From positions 1 to 5,998 of the forward strand of contig JAUXBQ010000164.1 of NCBI GenBank assembly GCA_030619365.1: a stretch of DNA of 5,998 nucleotides, given 5' to 3'. The number at the start of each line of letters is the position of its first letter. Within the stretch, counting starts at the first letter, position 1. Shown here piece by piece: positions 1-5,990 of the stretch. The DNA comes from a candidate division FCPU426 bacterium. Its GTDB lineage: Bacteria > Oederibacteriota > JAAXVQ01 > JAUVAV01. The position numbers and the translations under genes were made by a program. The notes under the pieces are model-generated. The model was given only the letters and a program-made list of their open reading frames with translations, searched no databases and was not told where the DNA came from.

Positions 1-111
<111 letters not shown>

Positions 112-143
112 CAGTGACTATTAGATTCCACAAACCCCTAGAA

Positions 144-169
144 AGTTATTTAAATATTAAGAAATAACT
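144..169. repeat. AT-rich perfect 8-bp inverted repeat in malQ leader
   Basis: AGTTATTT (144-151) and AAATAACT (162-169) are perfect reverse complements separated by ten bases. The surrounding stretch of about 50 bases is far more AT-rich than the genes. No T-run follows, so it does not look like a terminator. It could be an operator-like palindrome or an A/T-rich promoter element ahead of malQ, but no convincing -35/-10 pair was found. A second weak hairpin (173-179 with 183-190, one bulged base) lies just downstream. Either element could also be leftover 3' exon sequence from the intron target site. Confidence 0.35.
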
Positions 170-196
170 GATAATATCCTTCGGATTATTCACTAG

Positions 197-219
197 GTTC
201 TCTGCGTCTTTGCGGTGAG
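197..219. repeat. Solo arm of dispersed GCGTCTTTGCGG-type repeat
   Basis: The sequence around CTCTGCGTCTTTGCGGTGA closely resembles the right arm of the paired repeat at 5247-5275; they share GCGTCTT.GCGG. This is a repeat family I recognise from many environmental bacterial genomes, usually as two facing arms. No opposite arm is present between the intron end and here, so only half a unit is visible. Its last bases (GGTGAG) run directly into the malQ ribosome binding site. Confidence 0.6.
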
Positions 220-223
220 GGAG
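217..223 (+). promoter_or_regulatory. Shine-Dalgarno of malQ, overlapping the repeat arm
   Basis: GAGGGAG lies seven bases upstream of ATG 231, an ideal spacing. The first bases belong to the conserved end of the repeat arm (GCGGTGA), so the repeat supplies part of the ribosome binding site. This supports 231 as the true start. Confidence 0.7.
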
Positions 224-230
224 TTTTTTC

Positions 231-2051
231 ATGTCGAATCATCCTGATTATCAATGGCTGTTAAATACAGCGTCCGGGGAGCACTGGCGCCGGATCGGAA
301 CCGGGCGGCGAGCCGGAGTGGCAGTACCCCTTTTCTCGCTTTTCTCAAAAAACAGCATAGGCCTGGGCGAGATCCCGGATATCACCCTGCTGATCGACTG
401 GTGCCGCCTTACCGGCCTCAGTCTTTTACAATTATTGCCTCTTAATGACACTGGATTCAGCTTCACGCCCTATGATGCCCAAAGCTCTTTCGCGCTGGAT
501 CCCATGTATTTAAGCCTGGAACGGCTGCTGGGCGTGAACCAGGCGGCTCTGCAACCCGGCCTGGCGCGCCTGCGCGCTGCATTTCCCACGGGAAACCAGC
601 GCGTGAATTACGGCGTCAAGCAGGCGAAATTAACCGTACTTCGCCAGGCCTTTGACCAAGACCCGGCCGAAAATAACCGGCAATTTATCGCCTTTAAAAA
701 GAAAAACCGGTTTTGGCTGGAAGCCTACGCTGCTTTTAAAGTAGGCAAGGCCCGGCACGCGAAAAAAGCCTGGTGGGAGTGGTCGGATGATTTAAAACAT
801 CCCACTCCCGAGGCCAGGCAGTCTCTGCGCCACGGCAAACCGCGTGAGTACGCTTTTGAGGAATGGCTGCAGTGGCAACTCTGCGAGCAATTCCGGGAAG
901 TTAAAAAATACGCCGAAGACCAGGGCGTGCTGCTCATGGGCGATTTGCCGTTTCTGGTGTCCCGGGACAGCGCGGACGTGTGGGGCAACCAGGATTATTT
1001 TAAGCTGGACCTGGCCGCCGGCGCCCCGCCGGACATGTATTTCGCGGACGGGCAGAAATGGGGCATGCCGCCGTATCGCTGGGAGGCCCTGGCAGCCAAC
1101 GACTATAATTATTTGCGGGAAAAACTCGCTTACGCGGAAAACTTCTACGACCTGTACCGGATCGACCACTTCGTGGGTATTTTTCGCATCTGGACTCTGC
1201 CCCTGGCCAGCGCCGAAAACGCCCGCCAGGGCGCGTTTGATCCTCCGGACGAGGCGGAGTGGGAAGCGCACGGCGCCAGGCTGCTGGACGTAATGCTGGC
1301 CAGCACGCACATGCTGCCCTGCGCCGAGGATTTGGGCACGGTTCCGCCCTGTTCCTACCGCGTCATTGACAAGTATGGTATCGTAGGCACGGATATTCAG
1401 CGCTGGCAGCGCGATTGGAACCAATCGTACGACTTTACACCGCCGGAAAACTACCGGCCCAACGCCATTGCCATGATCTCCACCCATGACATGCTGGACC
1501 TGCGCGGCTGGTGGGCACATGAAATCGGGAGCATTGACGAACAGGTATTCCGGCACAAGTGCCAAGACCGCGGGCTGGACGCCGATCACCTGGTTGCGGC
1601 GCTCTTCGAAAAAATACCCGTGGGCCGGTTGCGCTGGCGGCCTGACCTTCGCAACCTGGATGAATTCCGGCGGCAACTGAACCGGCCTGACGAACAAATC
1701 GGCGATTTCCTGAATTTGTTCCGGGAAACGATCGACGAAAAGCGAAAATTCTGGAATTACCTGGGAGCCAAGGGAACGCCTCCCCTGGAATTCACGCCCA
1801 GGGTGGGTGAGAAAACTCTTGAAAAAATAGGCCAAACTGTTTCAATATTTACCATTCAGCTCTTACAGGACTGGCTGGCCGGAGACAGCGTGTACGCGAA
1901 ACGCGACGCAACCGACTGCCGCATAAATACACCGGGCACAGTCAGCGACCGGAACTGGTCAATTGTCATACCCGTCTCGCTGGAAGTCCTGCCGGACCTG
2001 GCGGCCAATGCCGTAATCCGGCGCGTTCTGAAAAATAGCGGCCGGACGTGA
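231..2051 (+). CDS. malQ: 4-alpha-glucanotransferase (amylomaltase/disproportionating enzyme, GH77)
   Basis: This cytoplasmic enzyme transfers alpha-1,4-glucan segments between maltodextrins and releases glucose, in maltose/glycogen metabolism. The 606 residues show GH77 signatures in order: RRAGVAVPLFSL near residues 26-37; QLLPLNDTG (67-75); SFTPYDAQSSFALDP (77-91), the substrate-binding region; GDLPFLVSRDSADVW (237-251); RIDHFVG (310-316) with the nucleophile D312; AEDLG (365-369) with the general acid/base E366; STHDMLDLRGWW (417-428) with the transition-state stabiliser D420; and a C-terminal RINTPGTVSDRNW (564-576). All three catalytic acids are present. The N-terminal motif and overall layout look closer to the plant DPE2 branch than to the short Thermus type, but there is no N-terminal starch-binding (CBM20) pair. 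The start at ATG 231 is backed by GAGGGAG seven bases upstream. The gene follows a group II intron end by 119 bases. The next gene starts 24 bases after its stop, so cotranscription is likely. There is no sign of disruption. Confidence 0.96.
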   Translation: MSNHPDYQWLLNTASGEHWRRIGTGRRAGVAVPLFSLFSKNSIGLGEIPDITLLIDWCRLTGLSLLQLLPLNDTGFSFTPYDAQSSFALDPMYLSLERLLGVNQAALQPGLARLRAAFPTGNQRVNYGVKQAKLTVLRQAFDQDPAENNRQFIAFKKKNRFWLEAYAAFKVGKARHAKKAWWEWSDDLKHPTPEARQSLRHGKPREYAFEEWLQWQLCEQFREVKKYAEDQGVLLMGDLPFLVSRDSADVWGNQDYFKLDLAAGAPPDMYFADGQKWGMPPYRWEALAANDYNYLREKLAYAENFYDLYRIDHFVGIFRIWTLPLASAENARQGAFDPPDEAEWEAHGARLLDVMLASTHMLPCAEDLGTVPPCSYRVIDKYGIVGTDIQRWQRDWNQSYDFTPPENYRPNAIAMISTHDMLDLRGWWAHEIGSIDEQVFRHKCQDRGLDADHLVAALFEKIPVGRLRWRPDLRNLDEFRRQLNRPDEQIGDFLNLFRETIDEKRKFWNYLGAKGTPPLEFTPRVGEKTLEKIGQTVSIFTIQLLQDWLAGDSVYAKRDATDCRINTPGTVSDRNWSIVIPVSLEVLPDLAANAVIRRVLKNSGRT

Positions 2052-2075
2052 TTGCCGGCGCAAGGGAGAAACACC

Positions 2076-2387
2076 ATGACCAAACCTGGCGCGTTTAAAT
2101 TATCCGATTCCCGGAGCGGCTGGCGGGGAATGATCGCCATGCTCGTGTTGCTGCTCGTCCTATCCGCGCAGACCGGCGTCTTCGCCGCCGCGGCGCCTGA
2201 ACCGCCGGCGCGCGAAAACCGGATCACGGTTTTTAACATTGTTATGTTTTACGCCGGCGTGTTCGGCGTCCTGGTGGGGGCTGCCACGGGCTGGGTCACC
2301 TTGTTGACTCTGCCGGGCGGAGGGGAAACCATCCCGCCTTTGCCGGATGAAGCGCCCAAACCCGCGCCACCGATGGAAACCCGGTAA
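2076..2387 (+). CDS. Small two-helix membrane protein, function unknown
   Basis: This is a 103-residue protein that I do not recognise. A basic N-terminus (residues 1-18) is followed by a hydrophobic stretch at about 18-37 ending in VFAAAA, which could be a signal peptide with cleavage near 38-40 or a first membrane helix. A second long hydrophobic segment spans about 52-79 (FNIVMFYAGVFGVLVGAATG). The tail is proline-rich and polar (PPLPDEAPKPAPP, 87-99). It is therefore probably an inner-membrane protein with one or two spanning helices. ATG 2076 is chosen because AAGGGAG sits just upstream at good spacing. A TTG at 2052, immediately after the malQ stop, would extend the frame by eight residues but has no ribosome binding site. 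The 24-base gap to malQ suggests one transcript. Coding nature is supported by the clear hydrophobic pattern and the ribosome binding site, not by homology. Confidence 0.75.
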   Translation: MTKPGAFKLSDSRSGWRGMIAMLVLLLVLSAQTGVFAAAAPEPPARENRITVFNIVMFYAGVFGVLVGAATGWVTLLTLPGGGETIPPLPDEAPKPAPPMETR

Positions 2388-2456
2388 TTCCTGGCAATGG
2401 TTGAGCGTTTGACAAAGGGCCATACCATTCCGTTGGACTCACCGAGGCAAAACCTG

Positions 2457-2479
2457 ATCCCGGCCAGGCTGGCCGGGAT
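2457..2479 (+). terminator. 10-bp GC-rich hairpin in spacer (possible terminator or translational control element)
   Basis: ATCCCGGCCA (2457-2466) pairs perfectly with TGGCCGGGAT (2470-2479) around a three-base loop GGC. Only a short TTTAT follows, so it is a weak candidate for an intrinsic terminator closing the malQ transcript. The AAGGGG ribosome binding site of the HEAT gene begins eight bases after the stem, so the hairpin could instead affect initiation or stabilise the 5' end of the downstream mRNA. The structure is certain as a sequence match; its role is inferred. Confidence 0.45.
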
Positions 2480-2502
2480 TTATCAGAAGGGGTCAAAGCA
2501 AT

Positions 2503-3498
2503 ATGGACCAAGCGAGCGCGCACATCGTGGTTGCGTTTATGCTGCTGGGTGGGCTGGCAGCCGGACCTGCGGGAGCGGTGACAGCCGCTACGGACACTCG
2601 CGCCTCCACGACTCCGACGCCGCAAAAAACCGGGGTTCCGCAAGACCTCGCCTCCGGCGCATCCGTGGATTCCGGACGGAAAGCGGCGGACGCGCAAAAG
2701 GACGATTTTTACCGGCGCTACTTCCGGAAAGGCCGGGAAGCTTCGGGCGAGGATCTGCCCACCAACCCGGAAGAAAAAGAGGCGCTGCTGAAAAAAATAC
2801 TGCCCAAGCACACGCCCACGCCGCCCGGTGATCCCCAGGTCCGCGAGATCCGGGAATTGATTCACGAACTGGGCACTGACCATCACCGGCGAATGTCGGC
2901 CATAGAGCGCCTGGCCATGATCGGTGAACCGGCCGTGCCGGCCCTGCGCCGGACGCTGCGAGACAGTTACAAGTTCAAGCGCATCGGCGCCCTGGACGCC
3001 CTGGGCTACATTCACGCCCTGGAGGCGGTCCCGGACATTTGGCAGTGCCTGGATGATCCGGAGCCGGCGGTGCGCGTGGCGGCCCTGAAAACGCTGGGAC
3101 GGATGCGGCACGGTCCGTCCCTTGATCGGATTGCCGCGAAACTCAAGGATCCGGAACTGCGGGTAAGACGCGAGGCCGTACTGGCCCTGCCGCGGATGAA
3201 AGGAACGACCGGCCGCGGCGTATTGCTCCGGGCGCTGGACAACTCCCGCCCGGAAATTCGCCGGATCGTCTGCGAGGAACTCGCCCGCTTTGAGGGCGAG
3301 CGAGTGGTCTCTGCGTTGCTCGCGGCTTCGCGGGATCAGGACCGCGACACGCGCCTGTCAGCCGTCCGGGCCCTGGGCGAAATCGGCGACCCGCGGGCGC
3401 GCGGCCGTCTGCAAGCGCTGTCGCGCGGCGACGACGCCATGCTGCGCCGGGAAGCCCTGCAAGCTTTAAAAAACCTGAACGAGGAAGGAAGCGAATGA
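2503..3498 (+). CDS. HEAT-repeat protein, probably exported
   Basis: This 331-residue protein starts with a hydrophobic segment (about 8-25, VVAFMLLGGLAAGPAGA) that looks like a signal peptide with cleavage after residue 25, although the n-region lacks Lys/Arg. A low-complexity Thr/Pro/Ala linker (26-66) and a charged region (67-110) follow. Residues about 128-325 form roughly six HEAT (PBS-lyase-like) repeats of about 31 residues, recognisable by repeated units such as RMSAIERLAMIGEPAVPALR, RIGALDALGYIHALEAVPDI, RVAALKTLGRM and RLSAVRALGEIGDPRARGRL. Such alpha-solenoids act as protein-binding scaffolds, and no catalytic residues are evident. ATG 2503 is the only possible start: an in-frame TGA lies at 2455 and no GTG/TTG/CTG intervenes. 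AAGGGG lies ten bases upstream. Its stop overlaps the next start (ATGA at 3495-3498), indicating translational coupling. The export call is moderate; a cytoplasmic location with an N-terminal anchor is possible. Confidence 0.88.
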   Translation: MDQASAHIVVAFMLLGGLAAGPAGAVTAATDTRASTTPTPQKTGVPQDLASGASVDSGRKAADAQKDDFYRRYFRKGREASGEDLPTNPEEKEALLKKILPKHTPTPPGDPQVREIRELIHELGTDHHRRMSAIERLAMIGEPAVPALRRTLRDSYKFKRIGALDALGYIHALEAVPDIWQCLDDPEPAVRVAALKTLGRMRHGPSLDRIAAKLKDPELRVRREAVLALPRMKGTTGRGVLLRALDNSRPEIRRIVCEELARFEGERVVSALLAASRDQDRDTRLSAVRALGEIGDPRARGRLQALSRGDDAMLRREALQALKNLNEEGSE

Positions 3499-3962
3499 CC
3501 AAACCCAAACCCAAACCCCCCGCCCACGCACCCCAGCATCTCGACTGCCATACCTGCGGCGCCCAGTGCTGCCGGTATTTCGCGCTGCAAATCGACACGC
3601 CCACGGATGCGGAGGAATTTGATTACTTGCGCTGGTACATCTCCCACCAGGACGTGGCCATTTTTATCGAAGGACCGGAATGGTATCTCCAAATCAACCG
3701 GTCGTGCCGGCACCTCACCGCGGAGGGAAGTTGCGGGATATACGAGACGCGCCCGCAAATTTGCCGTGAATACGGCTGGGACCCGACCGGAAAAAAGGAG
3801 TGCCACGGCGCGGATGTCGCGAATGATCACGACTATTTTTTCACCAACCTGGCGGAGCTGGAAGCCTACCTGAAGGCGAAGGGAATACGCTGGGCCAGCC
3901 AGGCGGCGGGCCGGTCCTCTCCGCGGCGGTCCAGGGCAAAAAGCCGGAAAAACTCCCAATGA
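3495..3962 (+). CDS. YkgJ-family cysteine-cluster protein (CxxCxxxCC, putative Zn/Fe chelator)
   Basis: This 155-residue protein has the cysteine pattern of the YkgJ/UPF0153 family, annotated as a putative zinc- or iron-chelating domain of unknown physiological role. The N-terminal cluster is CHTCGAQCC (18-26). Further cysteines are at 71, at 80 within CGIYETRPQICREY (80-93), at 90, and at 103. The CxIYxxRPxxCRxY block is the family hallmark. The protein opens with a Lys/Pro stretch (KPKPKPP, 3-9). After the domain it ends in a basic Ser/Arg-rich tail (140-155, RSSPRRSRAKSRKNS) that looks unstructured and could contact nucleic acid; that is inference only. No signal peptide is present. The start overlaps the HEAT stop as ATGA, and the ribosome binding site AGGAAGGA lies inside the end of the HEAT gene. 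The stop overlaps the ATG of a mini-ORF, again as ATGA. Confidence 0.92.
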   Translation: MTKPKPKPPAHAPQHLDCHTCGAQCCRYFALQIDTPTDAEEFDYLRWYISHQDVAIFIEGPEWYLQINRSCRHLTAEGSCGIYETRPQICREYGWDPTGKKECHGADVANDHDYFFTNLAELEAYLKAKGIRWASQAAGRSSPRRSRAKSRKNSQ

Positions 3963-4018
3963 AAATCGTCCTTACGTTCGCGCGCGTTAGCCTGTCCGGG
4001 GAAGCGGCCGGCTCATGA
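3959..4018 (+). CDS. 19-codon mini-ORF bridging ykgJ-like gene and rnd by ATGA overlaps
   Basis: The short frame MKIVLTFARVSLSGEAAGS starts at an ATG whose last bases form the stop of the YkgJ-like gene (ATGA, 3959-3962). It stops in the same arrangement over the rnd start (ATGA, 4015-4018). It therefore exactly fills the gap between the two larger genes. It has no strong ribosome binding site of its own, so any translation would be by re-initiation. The likely role, if real, is to carry ribosomes to rnd rather than to make a functional peptide. The two exact overlaps could also be chance, given that both ATGA events need only four bases. No homology is claimed. Confidence 0.4.
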   Translation: MKIVLTFARVSLSGEAAGS

Positions 4019-5154
4019 ACGAACAGGTGACCTTTATCTCCTCCCAATCCCAGTGGGATCGCGTCGCGGCCGAACTGGCCGCGGAACCGCTGCTGGCTCT
4101 GGATTTGGAAAGCAACGGCTATCACCGCTACCCTGACCGGATTTGCCTGATCCAGATCGGACTGCCGAAAGCGGTTTACCTGGTCGATCCGCTCTCCGTG
4201 GGCAATCTTGAGGCCCTGGCCGCGCTGCTCGTCCGGCCGGACTGCCAAAAAATATTTCACGCTTCTGAGAACGACTTGCGATCCCTGCACCGGGACTATG
4301 GATTCCCGGTGATTAACCTTTTTGACACCGCCCTGGCCGCGCATTTTTCCGGTCATAACCGCCTGGGCCTGGCCACCGTGCTCAAGGAAATACTGGATGT
4401 GGAACTGCCCAAGAGCAAATCCCTGCAGCGTCAGGATTGGACCCTCCGCCCCCTGCCCGAAACTTCGCTGCAATACGCGGCCAACGACGTTTCGCATCTT
4501 TTCAAGCTTCGGGAGCGGCTGTTGGAACGGCTGAACGAAATGGGCCGGGCGGAATGGGTCAGCGAGGAGAACCAACGCCTGGAGCAAATCCGCTCCTCGC
4601 CGGCTGTTCCGGCCGCGGAATTGTTCTGGGCCGTAAAGGGCAGCCACACGCTGAATGACAAACAGCGGCCCGTACTGAAAGAGGCGGTGATCTTCCGGGA
4701 CCGCCTGTGCCGGAAAATCGACCGGGTGCCGTTCCGGGTCATATCGGACGAGACCCTGCTCATACTGGCATCGCAGCCTGCCTCCACGCCACTGGAAAAA
4801 ACCAAGGGCTTGTCCCTGATTCGCCAGATCGGGAAATTGCCGCTCCTGGCCGCTGCGCTGCAAAAAGGAAGGCAATCCGCCGGCGTTCCCATGCGCAAAA
4901 CCGGCGGCAAACCGGCACCGAAAAAACAGCCGGATTATTTTTCCAACCTGGCGGTCCTGAAAGCCTGGCGGCTGTCCGAGGGCAAGCGTTTAAGCCTGGA
5001 CCCCGCGTTGGTCTGGCCCTTGCCCAGCCTAGAGCGCATGGCGCGTTCTTTGTCCCCGGACGTGGACGGACCGGAGGTCCGGCGCTGGCAGGCGCGCGAA
5101 TTCTCGCCCGCGCTGGAGCATGTGCTAAAACAGCTAAAACAAAAAAAGAGATAA
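4015..5154 (+). CDS. rnd: Ribonuclease D (DEDDy 3'-5' exoribonuclease)
   Basis: RNase D trims the 3' ends of tRNA precursors and other small stable RNAs in the cytoplasm. The 379-residue product matches the full-length enzyme. The DEDDy exonuclease domain covers about residues 5-175: Exo I ALDLES with D30 and E32, Exo II HASENDL with D87, and Exo III YAANDVSHL with Y154 and D158. All five metal-ligand/catalytic positions are intact and spaced almost exactly as I recall for the E. coli enzyme. A first HRDC domain follows at about 203-285. A basic linker (286-306) then leads to a second HRDC-like region (about 307-378), the two-HRDC layout known for bacterial RNase D. ATG 4015 overlaps the stop of the preceding mini-ORF. 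GGGGAAG at 3998-4004 is a ribosome binding site at a slightly long spacing. The gene ends 5 bases before a repeat-derived frame and is followed by a palindromic repeat, so it may be the last gene of its operon. Confidence 0.96.
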   Translation: MNEQVTFISSQSQWDRVAAELAAEPLLALDLESNGYHRYPDRICLIQIGLPKAVYLVDPLSVGNLEALAALLVRPDCQKIFHASENDLRSLHRDYGFPVINLFDTALAAHFSGHNRLGLATVLKEILDVELPKSKSLQRQDWTLRPLPETSLQYAANDVSHLFKLRERLLERLNEMGRAEWVSEENQRLEQIRSSPAVPAAELFWAVKGSHTLNDKQRPVLKEAVIFRDRLCRKIDRVPFRVISDETLLILASQPASTPLEKTKGLSLIRQIGKLPLLAAALQKGRQSAGVPMRKTGGKPAPKKQPDYFSNLAVLKAWRLSEGKRLSLDPALVWPLPSLERMARSLSPDVDGPEVRRWQAREFSPALEHVLKQLKQKKR

Positions 5155-5176
5155 ATAAAATGAAAACTGAAGATCA

Positions 5177-5275
5177 TCACGCTAAGCCGCAAAGGCGCAA
5201 AGAAAGGCCGGGAAAAAAGGGTAAATACCTTAAAATGTTTTTTTATTTTCTTGGCGTCTTAGCGGCTTTGCGTGA
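5177..5275. repeat. Paired palindromic intergenic repeat (29-bp arms, 41-bp spacer)
   Basis: The left arm (5177-5205, containing AAGCCGCAAAGGCGCAAAG) and right arm (5247-5275, containing TTGGCGTCTTAGCGGCTTTG) are imperfect reverse complements, matching at about 25 of 29 positions. The 41-base spacer is AT-rich and ends in a T-run. The core resembles the solo arm at 197-219, so this is one unit of a dispersed family. Such units are common between genes in environmental bacteria and are often mispredicted as a small protein beginning near 5160 (with motifs HAKPQRRKE and FLGVLAALREN). As RNA it would form a long hairpin after rnd, so it may protect or end that transcript; this role is inferred. 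It could be a non-autonomous mobile repeat (REP/MITE-like), but no target duplication was established. Confidence 0.75.
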
Positions 5276-5313
5276 AAATATTCTTTGCGTGCATAGTGGT
5301 TCATTCACCGGAT

Positions 5314-5318
5314 AGGAG
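5314..5318 (+). promoter_or_regulatory. Shine-Dalgarno deciding the start at 5329
   Basis: AGGAG lies ten bases before ATG 5329. The longer frame beginning at 5272 would start with a GTG inside the repeat arm and has no ribosome binding site. A GTG at 5320 would be only one base from AGGAG. ATG 5329 is therefore the best start and places a hydrophobic signal segment right at the N-terminus. Confidence 0.55.
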
Positions 5319-5328
5319 CGTGAGAGTC

Positions 5329-5973
5329 ATGACCAGATCAATGATCGCTTTAATTTTGTGCCTGGGACTGGCATCCTCCGGGCTGACCGCGCCGGCCGGG
5401 CAGGAAACACCGGGCGCGGAAAAAGATATTGCCCGGCAAAAACACACGGACGCCTGGTCTGACGCCAAGCTGGCGGATTTTCTGGCCGACGGGAACCGTC
5501 CGGAAGCCGTCATGATCAAGCGACTGGTCGTGCGGCAGAAAAACAAGCTGTTGCCCCTGTATGTCCAGACCGGCGAGGAGGAACGTCGCCGAAATTTGCG
5601 TGAGCGGCCGATTCTCGCGTTGGCCGAGGTCCGGGGCCCGTTCGCGCGTCACATCCGCTTGGTGGCCCGGGTGGACCGCGCCCAGGGCCTGGCGATCGAC
5701 CTGGACTTGGAGCACGTGGTCCGGTCGGCGTTCTCGTCTTCCGGCATCCGGCGCCAGCCCCTGCCCACGCTCTACGTCTACCTGCGCCCCGGCGAAGACG
5801 AGGAGATCGTTTTGCCCGGAGAGGACGGGCGCTTCGCCTTTGAGATCCCCGGGAAACAGCGCTGCGGCGAGGCGCGGTTCCAATTCCGTTCCGGGGACGA
5901 GCGCCATGAAGTCACCCTGGTGTTTTTAAACCGCAAACGTCCGGTTACCCTGAAAAAACCAGCATCTGAATAA
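5329..5973 (+). CDS. Exported protein of unknown function
   Basis: This is a 214-residue protein that I do not recognise. Residues 1-21 form a short signal peptide (MTRSMIALILCLGLASSGLTA), with likely signal peptidase I cleavage after LTA at 19-21. The cysteine at 11 is not in a lipobox (LILC), so a lipoprotein is unlikely. The mature part starts polar and helical (about 25-65). From about 70 on it alternates hydrophobic and charged residues in a way that suggests beta strands, including LPTLYVYLRPGEDEEIVLPG (145-164) and FAFEIPG...ARFQF...EVTLVFLN (169-201), reminiscent of an Ig-like or beta-sandwich fold. Only one cysteine (179) remains after processing. It probably acts in the periplasm or at the cell surface. 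The start is chosen from the AGGAG at 5314-5318. It sits downstream of the palindromic repeat and so is probably transcribed separately from rnd. The window shows no promoter that I would defend. Confidence 0.8.
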   Translation: MTRSMIALILCLGLASSGLTAPAGQETPGAEKDIARQKHTDAWSDAKLADFLADGNRPEAVMIKRLVVRQKNKLLPLYVQTGEEERRRNLRERPILALAEVRGPFARHIRLVARVDRAQGLAIDLDLEHVVRSAFSSSGIRRQPLPTLYVYLRPGEDEEIVLPGEDGRFAFEIPGKQRCGEARFQFRSGDERHEVTLVFLNRKRPVTLKKPASE

Positions 5974-5990
5974 TCCGGCAGGATTGCCAA

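Noticed and set aside
792..1835. Long open frame (347 codons) on the minus strand
   Set aside because: It lies wholly inside malQ, whose catalytic motifs are certain. It has no ribosome binding site or family motifs and is explained by the GC-rich codon pattern of the sense gene.
2052..2075. TTG start giving eight extra residues to the small membrane protein
   Set aside because: It lies directly after the malQ stop without its own SD, while ATG 2076 has AAGGGAG at good spacing.
2409..2414. Perfect TTGACA resembling a -35 box
   Set aside because: No acceptable -10 box lies 16-18 bases downstream (around 2431-2438 the sequence is CGTTGGAC), so a sigma-70 promoter cannot be supported.
2296..3111. 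Minus-strand open frame of 271 codons
   Set aside because: It overlaps the HEAT gene and the small membrane protein in antisense. Its composition is Arg/Gly/Gln-rich, as expected of a shadow frame.
3841..4875. Long open frame (344 codons) on the minus strand
   Set aside because: It is antisense to rnd and the end of the ykgJ-like gene, both firmly identified. It has no recognisable motifs.
5160..5315. 51-codon frame starting just after rnd
   Set aside because: Its sequence is the translation of both repeat arms (HAKPQRRKE and FLGVLAALREN), a familiar false gene produced by this palindromic repeat.
5272..5328. N-terminal extension of the exported protein by 19 residues
   Set aside because: It would start with GTG inside the repeat arm without a ribosome binding site and would bury the signal peptide; ATG 5329 fits better.
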